A stretch of DNA of 64,000 nt from JAYOEY01 sp038120295 (GTDB lineage: Bacteria > Pseudomonadota > Alphaproteobacteria > MPNO01 > UBA2964): the NCBI GenBank assembly GCA_038120295.1, contig JAYOLL010000003.1:1-64000 (forward strand), written 5' to 3'. A program made the position numbers and the translations under genes. Shown here piece after piece: positions 50,804 through 59,873 of this stretch. Each line of letters opens with the position of its first letter. The stretch's first letter is position 1. The notes beneath the pieces were generated by a model that worked only from the letters and a program-made list of their open reading frames with translations, did not search any database and was not told the DNA's origin.

Positions 50804-52285
50804 ATGGGTATCAGAACAGGTGCGGATTATCTTGAGCGGCTAAGGGACGACGGGCGCGAGGTCTGGTGCGACGGCGAGCGCGTCGCCGACGTTACGACCG
50901 ACCCGCGCTTTGCCGGAGGCGCGCGAACCCAGGCGGAGCTTTACGACCTGCAGAACCGGCCCGACCTGATCGACCGGATGACCTACATCTCGCCGACCAG
51001 CGGCGACCGCGTCGGGCTCAGTTTCATTCAGCCGCGCTCGACCGAAGACCTTCGGGCGCGGCGCAACATGTTCAAGATCTGGAGCGATCATACCTGCGGC
51101 ATGTTTGGCCGCAGCCCGGATTTCATGAATGTGATGCTGTCGGCCTATGGCGCGGCGCCCGAGGCGTTCGAAACCGCCGACAGCCAGTTCGGCAAGAATG
51201 TCGTCGCCTATTACGAATACGCCCGGGAAACCGACATCGCCACGACCCATGCGCTGGTCAGCCCGCAGGTTGATCGCTCCCGGGCGCCCGACGCACAGGT
51301 CAAGGATATCGCTGCCCGCATTGTTGGGGAGAACGACAAGGGCTTTGTCATTAACGGGGTACGCATGCTGGCGACACTGGCGGCCATCGCCGACGACATC
51401 GTGGTGATGCCGGCGCCGAGCTATCCGCTGAGCGATACGGAAGAGGCGAAGGACCATGCGTTCGGGTTCGTTATCCCGGTCGCGACGCCGGGCCTCAAGC
51501 TCATTGCGCGGCCCTCCGTCGTCCATCAGAACGCCGGTTCGCCGATGGATTATCCGCTGTCCAACCGGTTCGACGACAGCGACTGTATGGTGATGTTCGA
51601 CAACGTGCTGGTGCCGTGGGAACGGGTGTTCATCTATCGTGACATCGAGGCCTATAACAGTGCGCTGCATAACTCGCAGGATCACACCCACACCTCGCAC
51701 CAGTTCGCGACCAAGGATCTCGCCAAGGCGGAGTTCATGCGCGACCTAGCGATTACGATGGCGCGCTCGACCAATGTCGATCAGTTCCTGCACATCCAGA
51801 ACATGCTGGCCGAACTGATCCACGTGCCCGAATGGGTCGAGGCCTGTATCCGCGCGGCGGAGGAGGATTGCGTTCCCGGGCCGGGCGGTACGGTGGTGCC
51901 CAGGCGGTCGGCCCTGCAGACTGTCAAGTTTCTGTTCCCGCCGCAGTTCCGCCGCGCTTGCGAGATCGTTCAGATCATCGGCGCCGGCGGCATGTTCATG
52001 GTGCCGTCTTTCAAGATGCTGGACAGCGACCTTGCGCCCGATATCGAGCGCTATTTCCAGTCCGCCAACAACGACGCGCATGACCGCATCCGCCTGTTCC
52101 GGCTGGCGGTCGATGCTGCGCTGACCAGCTTTTCCGGCCGCCAGCAGCTCTACGAGCGCTATTTCGCGGGCGATCCGGTGCGATCCCAGGCGTCCTATGC
52201 GAAATCGTTCGACAAGGAACCGTCGATTTCCAGGATCGAGGGGCTGCTGGACAGGTGGGAAGCAGAACTGGGGGTAGACGATTAG
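50804..52285 (+). CDS. HpaB-family flavin-dependent 4-hydroxyphenylacetate 3-monooxygenase-like protein
   Basis: A 493-residue protein of the two-component FADH2-using hydroxylase family (HpaB, PvcC): the N-terminal RTGADYLERLRDDGREVWCDG, and VFIYRDIEAYN and QIIGAGGMFMVPS later. HpaB adds an ortho-hydroxyl to phenols using reduced FAD from a partner reductase (HpaC), which is not in the window. Start ATG 50804. Followed by a LigB-type ring-opening dioxygenase and a VOC protein: a plausible hydroxylation-then-cleavage set. Confidence 0.9.
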   Translation: MGIRTGADYLERLRDDGREVWCDGERVADVTTDPRFAGGARTQAELYDLQNRPDLIDRMTYISPTSGDRVGLSFIQPRSTEDLRARRNMFKIWSDHTCGMFGRSPDFMNVMLSAYGAAPEAFETADSQFGKNVVAYYEYARETDIATTHALVSPQVDRSRAPDAQVKDIAARIVGENDKGFVINGVRMLATLAAIADDIVVMPAPSYPLSDTEEAKDHAFGFVIPVATPGLKLIARPSVVHQNAGSPMDYPLSNRFDDSDCMVMFDNVLVPWERVFIYRDIEAYNSALHNSQDHTHTSHQFATKDLAKAEFMRDLAITMARSTNVDQFLHIQNMLAELIHVPEWVEACIRAAEEDCVPGPGGTVVPRRSALQTVKFLFPPQFRRACEIVQIIGAGGMFMVPSFKMLDSDLAPDIERYFQSANNDAHDRIRLFRLAVDAALTSFSGRQQLYERYFAGDPVRSQASYAKSFDKEPSISRIEGLLDRWEAELGVDD

Positions 52286-52352
52286 AACGGAGCTTTTCCC
52301 GCGACAGTCTATGCCCTAACTCTCCCGTATTGACCGACACACCTGAAACCTC

Positions 52353-53126
52353 GTGCCGAAACAACCCAGTCTCTTTATTTCCCACGGATCGCCGATGATC
52401 CTGCTTGACGACTGTCCGGCGCGAGATTTCATGGTCGAGTACGGCGCATCGCTCGAACGGCCCGATGCGATTCTGATGATCTCGGCGCATTGGGAAACCC
52501 ATGACGTGACGGTCGCCACCACTCCGACGCCGCCCACGATTCACGATTTCTACGGGTTTCCCGAACCGTTCTACCGGTTCCATTATCAGACGCCAGGCGC
52601 GCCGGAGGTTGCAGCACGCGCTGCCGACTGTCTGAAACAGGCCGGTATGAAGGTATTCGACGACCCCCAGCGTGGCCTCGATCACGGTGCATGGCTGCCG
52701 CTGGCTTACATGTTCCCGGATGCGGACATTCCCGTCGCACAGGTGTCGATCCAGTGTCATCTGGGGCCGCGGCACCATCTCGAACTTGGGAAGGCGCTTG
52801 CGCCGTTGCGCGATGAGAACATTCTGCTTCTGGCTTCCGGTAACACGACTCATGGCCGTCGCGCCGGTCATGTCGAAGGACCGGTACTGGACTGGGTTGC
52901 CGAGTTTTCCGAATGGGTCCACGGCGCGGTCATGGAGGGGCGTGTGGACGACCTGGTCGGGTATCGGTCGCTTGCGCCCTACGCAAAGGAAAACCACCCG
53001 ACGGACGATCATTACGTGCCTCTGCTGATCGCCATGGGGGCGGGCGGCGAGGAGGCAAAGGTGGAGCGATTGCACGCGAGTTACACCTACCGCACAATCT
53101 CCATGGATTCATATGCGTTTCACTGA
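52353..53126 (+). CDS. Class III extradiol dioxygenase (LigB/DODA type)
   Basis: A 257-residue protein of the protocatechuate 4,5-dioxygenase/DOPA 4,5-dioxygenase family. Candidate metal or substrate His residues: ISHGSP, ISAHWE, LDHGAW, and TTHGRRAGH. GTG start at 52353. Opens catechols outside the diol. It lies 67 bp after HpaB and 33 bp before a VOC gene. The joint presence supports conversion of a monophenol to an open-ring product. Substrate unknown. Confidence 0.85.
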   Translation: MPKQPSLFISHGSPMILLDDCPARDFMVEYGASLERPDAILMISAHWETHDVTVATTPTPPTIHDFYGFPEPFYRFHYQTPGAPEVAARAADCLKQAGMKVFDDPQRGLDHGAWLPLAYMFPDADIPVAQVSIQCHLGPRHHLELGKALAPLRDENILLLASGNTTHGRRAGHVEGPVLDWVAEFSEWVHGAVMEGRVDDLVGYRSLAPYAKENHPTDDHYVPLLIAMGAGGEEAKVERLHASYTYRTISMDSYAFH

Positions 53127-53159
53127 TCCTGCAACAGGACCGGATGAGGGAGGAAGAGG

Positions 53160-53777
53160 ATGGAAGAACGTCTGAGAAATATCGAAAATGTCGATCTCGA
53201 CGCGCTGCACGAAAAGGAAACCGAAGCCCTGAAACGGGCCGCGCCGGCGGAGGAACCGCCTTTCAAAATCGGCAAGATGGGCCATGCCGTCATCATGTGC
53301 CGCGACATCGAGAAATCGGTCAGGTTTTATACCGACGTGATGGGCTTCAAGGTTTCCGACGTCTATCCCGAAAGCATGGTGCCGGGGCGGATGGTGTTCA
53401 TGCGGTTCAACGACGACCATCACGGTCTGGGGCTGGTCGGCGGCGGCGAGGCGTCAGACCACAAGGAACTCCATCACATGGCGTTTGAGGTCTCGACAAT
53501 CGACGAAGTGTTCCAGGCTCGGGAACATCTTGAAAAGATGGGCGTCGAAGTCGACTTCCATGGCAGACGCCGCGCCGGGTGCCAGGTCTCGGTCGAATTC
53601 CGCGATCCCGACGATCACCGGCTTGAGGTGTTCTGGGCGATGGATCAGGTTGCATGGGACGGCGAGGCGCGTCCGCCGGAAGAGTGGCGGTCGCGCCTGT
53701 CTCTGGAGGAAGCGGTTGAAACGGCGCCGCCCGGTCAGGATACCACCCTTAAAGACCCGTCGCTTCTGCGGGAGTAG
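53160..53777 (+). CDS. VOC-family dioxygenase/glyoxalase-like protein
   Basis: A 205-residue VOC protein with H/H/E candidates in MGHAVIMCRD, LHHMAFEV and HRLEVFW and an N-terminal helical extension (EERLRNIENVDLDALHEK). It resembles catechol 2,3-dioxygenase-type single-domain proteins. RBS GGAGGAAGAGG precedes the ATG. The third gene of the HpaB-LigB unit. Confidence 0.84.
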   Translation: MEERLRNIENVDLDALHEKETEALKRAAPAEEPPFKIGKMGHAVIMCRDIEKSVRFYTDVMGFKVSDVYPESMVPGRMVFMRFNDDHHGLGLVGGGEASDHKELHHMAFEVSTIDEVFQAREHLEKMGVEVDFHGRRRAGCQVSVEFRDPDDHRLEVFWAMDQVAWDGEARPPEEWRSRLSLEEAVETAPPGQDTTLKDPSLLRE

Positions 53778-53783
53778 GGAGCT

Positions 53784-55424
53784 CTACACCTCTGCCGGCG
53801 GCAGAGGGGTGCGGCCCAGGATCATGTCGCTGGCTTTCTCGCCGATCATAATGACCGGCGCGTTGGTGGCGCCGCCGATCAGGTCGGGCATGACGGACGC
53901 ATCCACCACGCGGAGGTTCTCGACGCCGCGGACCTTCAGTTCCGCATCGACCACGGCCATCGGGTCGTCGTCTGCGCCCATCTTGCAGGTGCCGATCGGG
54001 TGATGGACGGTGCCCATGGTGGCGCGGACATGGGCATCGAGTTCCTCATCGGTCTGCGCGCCGGCGCTGGGCGGCAGTTCTTCGCCGGCGAATTCCTTCA
54101 GCCGGTCGGACGCCACCAGTTCGCGGATCATCCGCAGACCCTTGCGCATCACCTGCCATTCTTCCTCGTCCTCGAAGAAAGCCTGGTGGATGCGCGGCGC
54201 GTCCCCGGGGCTGGCCGAGGCGAGCTCGACCCGTCCTCGGCTGGTCGGGCGCATCGGCATGGCGCGCACCGTGAACTGGTCTGCGAACGCCTTCTTGAAG
54301 GGCGGCAGCCAGGGCGAGGCAGCGGCTGTCGCGCCCATCCAGAACAGGAGCTGCATGTCCGGTACCGGCTCTTCCGGGGCGGTTTTTACGAAGGCGGTGA
54401 TGCCGAAGGGCAAGTCGGCGGCGAATCCGCCGAGCCCGAGCCATGCACGGATTACGGAAATACCCACCCGGTCGAAGCGCATGTTTTTCTTGAACGGCCC
54501 GTCGACCTTGCGGCGGAAAGCCAGCACCGCGGAGGTGTGATCGCTGAGATTTCGGCCGACGCCGGGGAGCGGTGCGACGACATCGATGCCGTGTTCGCCC
54601 AGATGGTCCGGATCGCCGATGCCGGACAGCATAAGAAGCTGGGGTGAGTTGATCGACCCGCCGGAAAGGATGATCTCGCGCTCGGCGGTCGCCGATTTTG
54701 CCTGTCCGTTCTGGCTGTATTCCAGAGTTCGCACGGCCTTGCCGTCGAAGCCGATCTTCGTCGCCAGAGCGCCGGTCTCAACTGTCAGGTTGGGACGCTT
54801 CATCGCCGGCTTCAGATAGGCGGCGGCGCTGCTCCATCGGCGTCCCTTGCGCAGAGTGGCCTGGATACGGGCGAACCCTTCCTGGTCCTTGCCGTTGTAA
54901 TCCTCTGTATAGGCGTATTGCTGCTCTCGCCCGGCCTCGATAAAGGCGTCGCAGATCGGGTCCTCAAACGTGGTGTAACAGGTCGAAAGCGGCCCGCCCG
55001 CGCCGCGGTATGTATCCGCGCCGCCTTCCCAGTCTTCCGACCGGCGGAAATAGGGCAGGATTTCCCTGTACGACCAGCCGGGCAGGCCGAACGACGCCCA
55101 GCGGTCGTAATCCGACCGGTGGCCGTGATAGTAGGCCATAGCGTTGATCGAACTCGATCCGCCGACCACCTTGCCGCGCGCGCATTCGATGGCGCGCCCG
55201 TCCATTGTGTCGGACGGTTCGGCGAAATACATCCAGTCATGCAGCCGCTTCTGGAGGATACGGCCCCAGCCGAGCGGGATGTGAATCCAGGGATCGCGGT
55301 CCCAGCCGCCGGCTTCCAGCAGCAGAACCCGGTTCGACGGGTCTTCGCTCAGCCGCGCGGCAAGCGCGCATCCCGCCGAGCCCGCCCCGACGATGACGTA
55401 ATCGTAATTCGTGCCTGCTGCCAT
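53784..55424 (-). CDS. GMC-family FAD oxidoreductase (choline dehydrogenase-like)
   Basis: A 546-residue complete GMC enzyme. FAD Rossmann motif VIVGAGSAGCALAARLSE (residues about 10-27), GGSSSINAM signature, EIILSGGSINSPQLLMLSGI, and the active-site His in VHHPIGTC and Asn in GGATNAPVI. Same family as the truncated gene at the left window edge. It oxidises an alcohol. 27 bases separate it from the upstream coxS-like gene on the same strand. Confidence 0.93.
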   Translation of the reverse strand: MAAGTNYDYVIVGAGSAGCALAARLSEDPSNRVLLLEAGGWDRDPWIHIPLGWGRILQKRLHDWMYFAEPSDTMDGRAIECARGKVVGGSSSINAMAYYHGHRSDYDRWASFGLPGWSYREILPYFRRSEDWEGGADTYRGAGGPLSTCYTTFEDPICDAFIEAGREQQYAYTEDYNGKDQEGFARIQATLRKGRRWSSAAAYLKPAMKRPNLTVETGALATKIGFDGKAVRTLEYSQNGQAKSATAEREIILSGGSINSPQLLMLSGIGDPDHLGEHGIDVVAPLPGVGRNLSDHTSAVLAFRRKVDGPFKKNMRFDRVGISVIRAWLGLGGFAADLPFGITAFVKTAPEEPVPDMQLLFWMGATAAASPWLPPFKKAFADQFTVRAMPMRPTSRGRVELASASPGDAPRIHQAFFEDEEEWQVMRKGLRMIRELVASDRLKEFAGEELPPSAGAQTDEELDAHVRATMGTVHHPIGTCKMGADDDPMAVVDAELKVRGVENLRVVDASVMPDLIGGATNAPVIMIGEKASDMILGRTPLPPAEV

Positions 55425-55451
55425 GAGAGCCCCGTTCTTTCTGGTCGGGGA

Positions 55452-55946
55452 TCAGCCTTCGCGGTTCTCGCAGTAATCGAGAACGGCCTTTACCATACCG
55501 ACATAGCCGGTGCAGCGGCAGAGATGGCCCGACAGCATGTCGCGCAGCTCTTCCTCGGTCGGCTTGGGGTTTTCTTTCAGGTAAGACGTCAGCGACATCA
55601 GGATGCCCGGCGTGCAGTAGCCGCACTGCAGTCCGTGATGCTTCTTGAACGCCTTCTGCAGGTCCGACAGCTCGCCCTCGTCGCTGGCGAGGCTTTCGGC
55701 GGTCTCTACCGTCGCGCCATCGGCCTGGACTGCGAACGTCAGGCAGGCGCGCGATACGACGCCGTCGATCAGTACCGTGCAGGCGCCGCACACGCCATGC
55801 TCGCACCCGACATGACAGCTCGTGATGCCGATCGTGTGGGTCAGGAAATCGCTGAGCAGCATGCGCGGCTCGGCATGATCGGAGACCTCGACCCCGTTCA
55901 GGGTAAGGGTAACCGGGTGACGGGCTTCTTTGCTTAGCTGCGGCAT
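55452..55946 (-). CDS. Mo-hydroxylase small subunit, [2Fe-2S] (CoxS-like)
   Basis: A 164-residue protein with two [2Fe-2S] sites: plant-type CEHGVCGACTVLI...C (about residues 48-68) and CGYCTPGIL...CRCTGY (about residues 107-148). It passes electrons from the Mo site to FAD in xanthine-dehydrogenase-family enzymes. Its first 13 bases overlap the upstream medium-subunit gene. Confidence 0.93.
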   Translation of the reverse strand: MPQLSKEARHPVTLTLNGVEVSDHAEPRMLLSDFLTHTIGITSCHVGCEHGVCGACTVLIDGVVSRACLTFAVQADGATVETAESLASDEGELSDLQKAFKKHHGLQCGYCTPGILMSLTSYLKENPKPTEEELRDMLSGHLCRCTGYVGMVKAVLDYCENREG

Positions 55947-56761
55947 GATTTGGCCTCCTCGAGCACACGCTTGCCGAGACGCCGCACCAGCTCCCGCCGG
56001 TAGCGCGCCGTCGCGTGAATGTCGTCGTAACCGCCCAGATCCCAGGCGAACTCGTTGAGGGCGTCGTCAAGCGCGTCGCCCTCCAGAATGTCCCATTCGC
56101 GAACCGTCGGCCGGTCTGCGACGCCGCCGATCCCGAGCTTCATTTTGGAGCCCGTGGCGACAGCGGCCAGCGCGACAATGGCGAAATCGCCCCGGCGCTG
56201 CGCCATCTCGGTGAAGGCGTAGCCCGCGCCAGCTTCACGCACGGGGAAACGCGCTGCAGTGACGATCTCGTCCGCCCGTTTGGCGGTCGACAGCATGCCT
56301 GTCTGGAAGTCGTCGGCAGACAGGCGCCGCTCGCCGGATTTCGAGGTCAGCACCACTTCGCCGCCGAGCGTCGCCAGCGACAGCGGCAGCTCCGAAGACG
56401 GATCGGCATGCGACAGAGAACCGCAGACCGTGCCGCGCGCGCGTGTCTGGTAATGGCCGATAAACGGTATTGCGGAGGCCAGCAGCGGCAACTTGTCGGC
56501 CAGCCCATCCCAGTTTTCCAGCTGTGTCTGGCGCGTGGCGCAGCCGACCTCGACCATGCCGCCGTCTTCGCGGATATAGTTGTTGTCGGCGATCTTGGAG
56601 ATATCGACCAGGATGGCCGGTTCGACCAGCCGGAAATTCAGCATAGGCACCAGCGACATGCCGCCGGCGATGATGCGCGCGTCGTCTCCGCCGTCCGCGA
56701 GGGCTGAAACCGCCTCTGCGGTCGAACCCGCCTTGAGATAATCGAATGATTTGGGCTTCAT
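55934..56761 (-). CDS. Mo-hydroxylase medium subunit, FAD-binding (CoxM-like)
   Basis: A 275-residue FAD subunit: ARIIAGGMSLVPMLNFRL (residues about 28-45) and HYQTRARGTVCGSLSHADPSSE. Typical of the CoxM/XdhB group. Its ATG lies 1 base after the stop of the large-subunit gene. Confidence 0.92.
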   Translation of the reverse strand: MKPKSFDYLKAGSTAEAVSALADGGDDARIIAGGMSLVPMLNFRLVEPAILVDISKIADNNYIREDGGMVEVGCATRQTQLENWDGLADKLPLLASAIPFIGHYQTRARGTVCGSLSHADPSSELPLSLATLGGEVVLTSKSGERRLSADDFQTGMLSTAKRADEIVTAARFPVREAGAGYAFTEMAQRRGDFAIVALAAVATGSKMKLGIGGVADRPTVREWDILEGDALDDALNEFAWDLGGYDDIHATARYRRELVRRLGKRVLEEAKSCRS

Positions 56762-56762
56762 C

Positions 56763-59726
56763 TTAACCGTCCTTCTTGCCGAACAGCCCGCCGAGCAGGC
56801 CTTTCGACCCGCTCTTTTCGCCGCCCACCTGGGCGACCAGCCGTTCGAAGAATTGTTTGACCAGCGCCTTCGCCGCGCCTTCGAGCATGCGGCCGCCGAT
56901 TGAGGCGACCTTGCCGCTCAGCTCGATCTCATAATCGTAGGTGACCTTCGTACCGTCTCCGTCGTCGGCGAGCTGTACATGGCCCGTGCCCTGTGCCGCG
57001 CCCAGCGGGCCGATCACGCCGCCACTAAGCGTCGTCGATTCAGGCTCGACCATGTCGCTAAGCGCGACATCCGCATGGAACCGCCCGCGCACCGGCCCGA
57101 CGCCGAGCGAGACTTCCGCTTTGTAGGCGTTATCCGACACGCGGTCGAGCTCGTGACAGCCGGGGATAACGGCGGCCAGCGCTTCGGGGTCGAGCAGCGT
57201 GTTCCAGACTTCCGCTCGCGTCGCCGGGACGTGGGTTTCGCCCGATCCGCTGAGCTTGTGGCCCGGCTTCTTTTCCGCCGCGACGGCCTTATCTGCTGGC
57301 GGGGCCGGTTCGTCTCCATGGATCAACGCGGCGACCTTTGCCGGCGTAAGCGGCAGAGTAAGGTCCTTGGCGCCGATGGCGTCCGCCACTGCATTGGCGA
57401 GACAGACCGGCGTCGACATGCAGTTGCCTTCGCCGATGCCCTTGGCGCCCAGCGGCGTCACCATTGACGGGCTTTCCATATGCAGGATCCTGGGCTCCGG
57501 CACCTCCCATGAGGTCGGGCACAGGTAATCCGCAAAAGTGCCGGTCATGAAGGCACCGTCCTCGTTATAGACGAACTCCTCATAAAGGGCGCAACCGACC
57601 GCCCAGGCGAACGCGCCATGGACCTGTCCGTTTGCGACCAGTGGATTCAGCAGGGTGCCGGAATCGTGCATCGTGACGTAGTCGTCGATGCAGACCTCGC
57701 CGGTGTCGGGGTCGATCTCGACGCCGCAATAGTCGAACACGAACCCGTAGGTCAGCGACGTGTTGATCTGGTCCAGCTCATTGGGGCTTTCCAGCTCGGG
57801 CGGCGACCACGAGCCCGTCTCGCGCACGCAGGGCTCCATCTCTTCCGGCAAATTGCCGGGCGTCCAGTGGGCCGATCCGGCGGCGCGGTAGAAATTGATT
57901 CCGTTTTCCGGGTTGTTGCGGTCGACGATCTTACCCTCGACGAAATCGAGCTGGTCAGCCGGAACGTTGAGGCTCTGACTGGCGATGCGCGACAGCTTGG
58001 CGCGGACTTTCTCAGCCGCCTTCTGGCAGGCCACCGCGGTCGCCGACGAAAAGCGCGACGAATAGTTGCCGGTGGCGATCGACCAGGCGTCTTTCGCCGT
58101 GTCGAAATCCAGGTTGACCTTGATGTGGTCGGGCGTGAGCCCCAGCACGTCAGCGACGATCTGGGACAGGATCGTCATATGGCCCTGTCCCTGCGGGATC
58201 GAATCCGCTGTCACCGACACGGTGCCGAGCGGATCGACATTGACGGTTGCGTTGGCGACCGCGCCGCCCTTCGGGTTCCGGGCACGCTCGTCGCGCGGCA
58301 GGATGTTCGACAGATAACCCATGTTGGACTGGGCCGGCTCAACGATGGCGGCATAGCCGATACCGTAAAGCTTGCCGTCGGCGCGTTTCTGATCGCGCCG
58401 CTTCTTCAGCTCTTCAAGCTTGCCCTCGTTGACCGCGCGTTCGATGGCGACCGGATAATCGCCAGAATCCAGCAGCGCTCCCGCCGCGGCGCGGTAGGGG
58501 AACACGCCAGCAGGTACCAGGTTCTTGCGGATCACATCGAGCGGGTCCAGGCCGAGCTCGACCGCGACGCGCTGCATCAAACGCTCGATGGCGTAGTACA
58601 TCTGCGGTCCGCCGAATCCGCGCACCATCGCCGACGGACACTTGTTGGTCATCACCACGCGGTTAGTGACGGCGAGGTTCTTGATGTCGTAGGCGCCGGT
58701 CAGAATGCCATGCATACGGTAGAGCGGGCCCGGCATCGGAGCGCGCAGGAAGGCGCCGTAATCGTCCTGCTGGTCAAACCGAAAGCCGGTGACCGTGCCA
58801 TCGTTCATTACCGCGGCCTCGATTTTCGTAAGCCGGTTGGGTGCGGCGGCGGCGGCCGACAGATGCTCCAGCTTGTCCTCGACCCATTTTACCGGGCGTC
58901 CGGTCTTCTTGGAGGCCAGGCAGATCAATACGACATAGGGGAAAATCTGGACTTTCACGCCGAATCCGCCGCCAGACCATTGCGGGGTCCGCATGCGAAG
59001 CTGCGAATTCTTGACGCGGAGCGCCATCGACATCACGGGATGCGAGGTAAACGGCCCCTGATAGTTCGACGCCACGTCGTACAGGTCTTCGCCTTCGTGG
59101 TAATCGGCGGTGACGACGAACCCTTCGAGCGGCGTCTGCGAATTGCGCGGGTAGCGGGTGACAAGCGACACGACGCGGTCGGCTTCGGCAAACGCCTTGT
59201 CCGGATCGCCGTAGGAAAATTCGCGGGTCGAGACGACATTGCTGCCGACCGCCTCATGAACGATCGGTGCGCCGTCCGCGATGGCGTCTTCCTGGTCTAC
59301 CGCGGCGGGCAGGACCTTGTACTCGACATCGATCTCGTTGGCCGCGTCTTCCGCCAGGTAACGGTCGCGGGCCACGACAAGCGCGACCGGTTCGCCAACA
59401 TAACGGACTTTTCCGACCGCCAGCGCCCACTGGTTGATTGGCTGGCGCAGCACGATCAGGAAGGATTCCGACATTTCCTTCACATCGTCGCCGGTCAGCA
59501 CGCAGGCGACGCCTGGCATCTTTTCGGCGCGCGAGGTGTCGATCGAAACGATCTCGGCGTGGGCGTGCGGTGAGCGCAGAACGGCGGCATGCAGAGTGCC
59601 GGCTCGGGTCGGCAGATGGTCCGAAAACTGCGCCCGTCCCATCAGAAGGATTTCGTCCTCAACCCGCTCGATGGGCTGTCCGACGTATTTTTTCGTGTCT
59701 TTTTTAAGCTCGACGGCGTCCGCCAT
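56763..59726 (-). CDS. Mo-hydroxylase large subunit fused to CoxG-like (SRPBCC) domain
   Basis: A 987-residue protein. About residues 20-790 are the xanthine-dehydrogenase/CoxL-type Mo subunit, with YVGQPIERVEDE, AMVRGFGGPQMYYAIE and the active-site Glu region AKGIGEGNC. It lacks the AYxCSFR motif of form I CO dehydrogenase, so CO is not the evident substrate. About residues 825-970 form a CoxG/SRPBCC domain (LSGSGETHVPATRAEVWNTL...ALVKQFFERLV) normally a separate protein in maturation. The fusion is unusual. Start ATG 59726 (MADAVELKK). The subunits follow immediately. Confidence 0.9.
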   Translation of the reverse strand: MADAVELKKDTKKYVGQPIERVEDEILLMGRAQFSDHLPTRAGTLHAAVLRSPHAHAEIVSIDTSRAEKMPGVACVLTGDDVKEMSESFLIVLRQPINQWALAVGKVRYVGEPVALVVARDRYLAEDAANEIDVEYKVLPAAVDQEDAIADGAPIVHEAVGSNVVSTREFSYGDPDKAFAEADRVVSLVTRYPRNSQTPLEGFVVTADYHEGEDLYDVASNYQGPFTSHPVMSMALRVKNSQLRMRTPQWSGGGFGVKVQIFPYVVLICLASKKTGRPVKWVEDKLEHLSAAAAAPNRLTKIEAAVMNDGTVTGFRFDQQDDYGAFLRAPMPGPLYRMHGILTGAYDIKNLAVTNRVVMTNKCPSAMVRGFGGPQMYYAIERLMQRVAVELGLDPLDVIRKNLVPAGVFPYRAAAGALLDSGDYPVAIERAVNEGKLEELKKRRDQKRADGKLYGIGYAAIVEPAQSNMGYLSNILPRDERARNPKGGAVANATVNVDPLGTVSVTADSIPQGQGHMTILSQIVADVLGLTPDHIKVNLDFDTAKDAWSIATGNYSSRFSSATAVACQKAAEKVRAKLSRIASQSLNVPADQLDFVEGKIVDRNNPENGINFYRAAGSAHWTPGNLPEEMEPCVRETGSWSPPELESPNELDQINTSLTYGFVFDYCGVEIDPDTGEVCIDDYVTMHDSGTLLNPLVANGQVHGAFAWAVGCALYEEFVYNEDGAFMTGTFADYLCPTSWEVPEPRILHMESPSMVTPLGAKGIGEGNCMSTPVCLANAVADAIGAKDLTLPLTPAKVAALIHGDEPAPPADKAVAAEKKPGHKLSGSGETHVPATRAEVWNTLLDPEALAAVIPGCHELDRVSDNAYKAEVSLGVGPVRGRFHADVALSDMVEPESTTLSGGVIGPLGAAQGTGHVQLADDGDGTKVTYDYEIELSGKVASIGGRMLEGAAKALVKQFFERLVAQVGGEKSGSKGLLGGLFGKKDG

Positions 59727-59873
59727 GGCCCGATTCCCGACTATCCATACGGTAGCGTATGGATTGCCAGCAAACGGGCCAAAAATCAACCCGTCGCTGA
59801 CATTCTGCGCCCGATTTTCCGCAAGAACGGACGGGGACTTGCAGCAGGCCCGGAAACCCGCACAATTCGCCGC

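Noticed and set aside
57618..59573. Long plus-strand frame opposite the Mo-hydroxylase large subunit
   Set aside because: Antisense shadow of the 987-residue coding gene; the translation lacks any motif.
56763..59726. Form I carbon monoxide dehydrogenase (coxMSL)
   Set aside because: The CO-specific AYxCSFR motif is missing from the large subunit, the gene order is L-M-S rather than M-S-L, and no other cox accessory genes appear.
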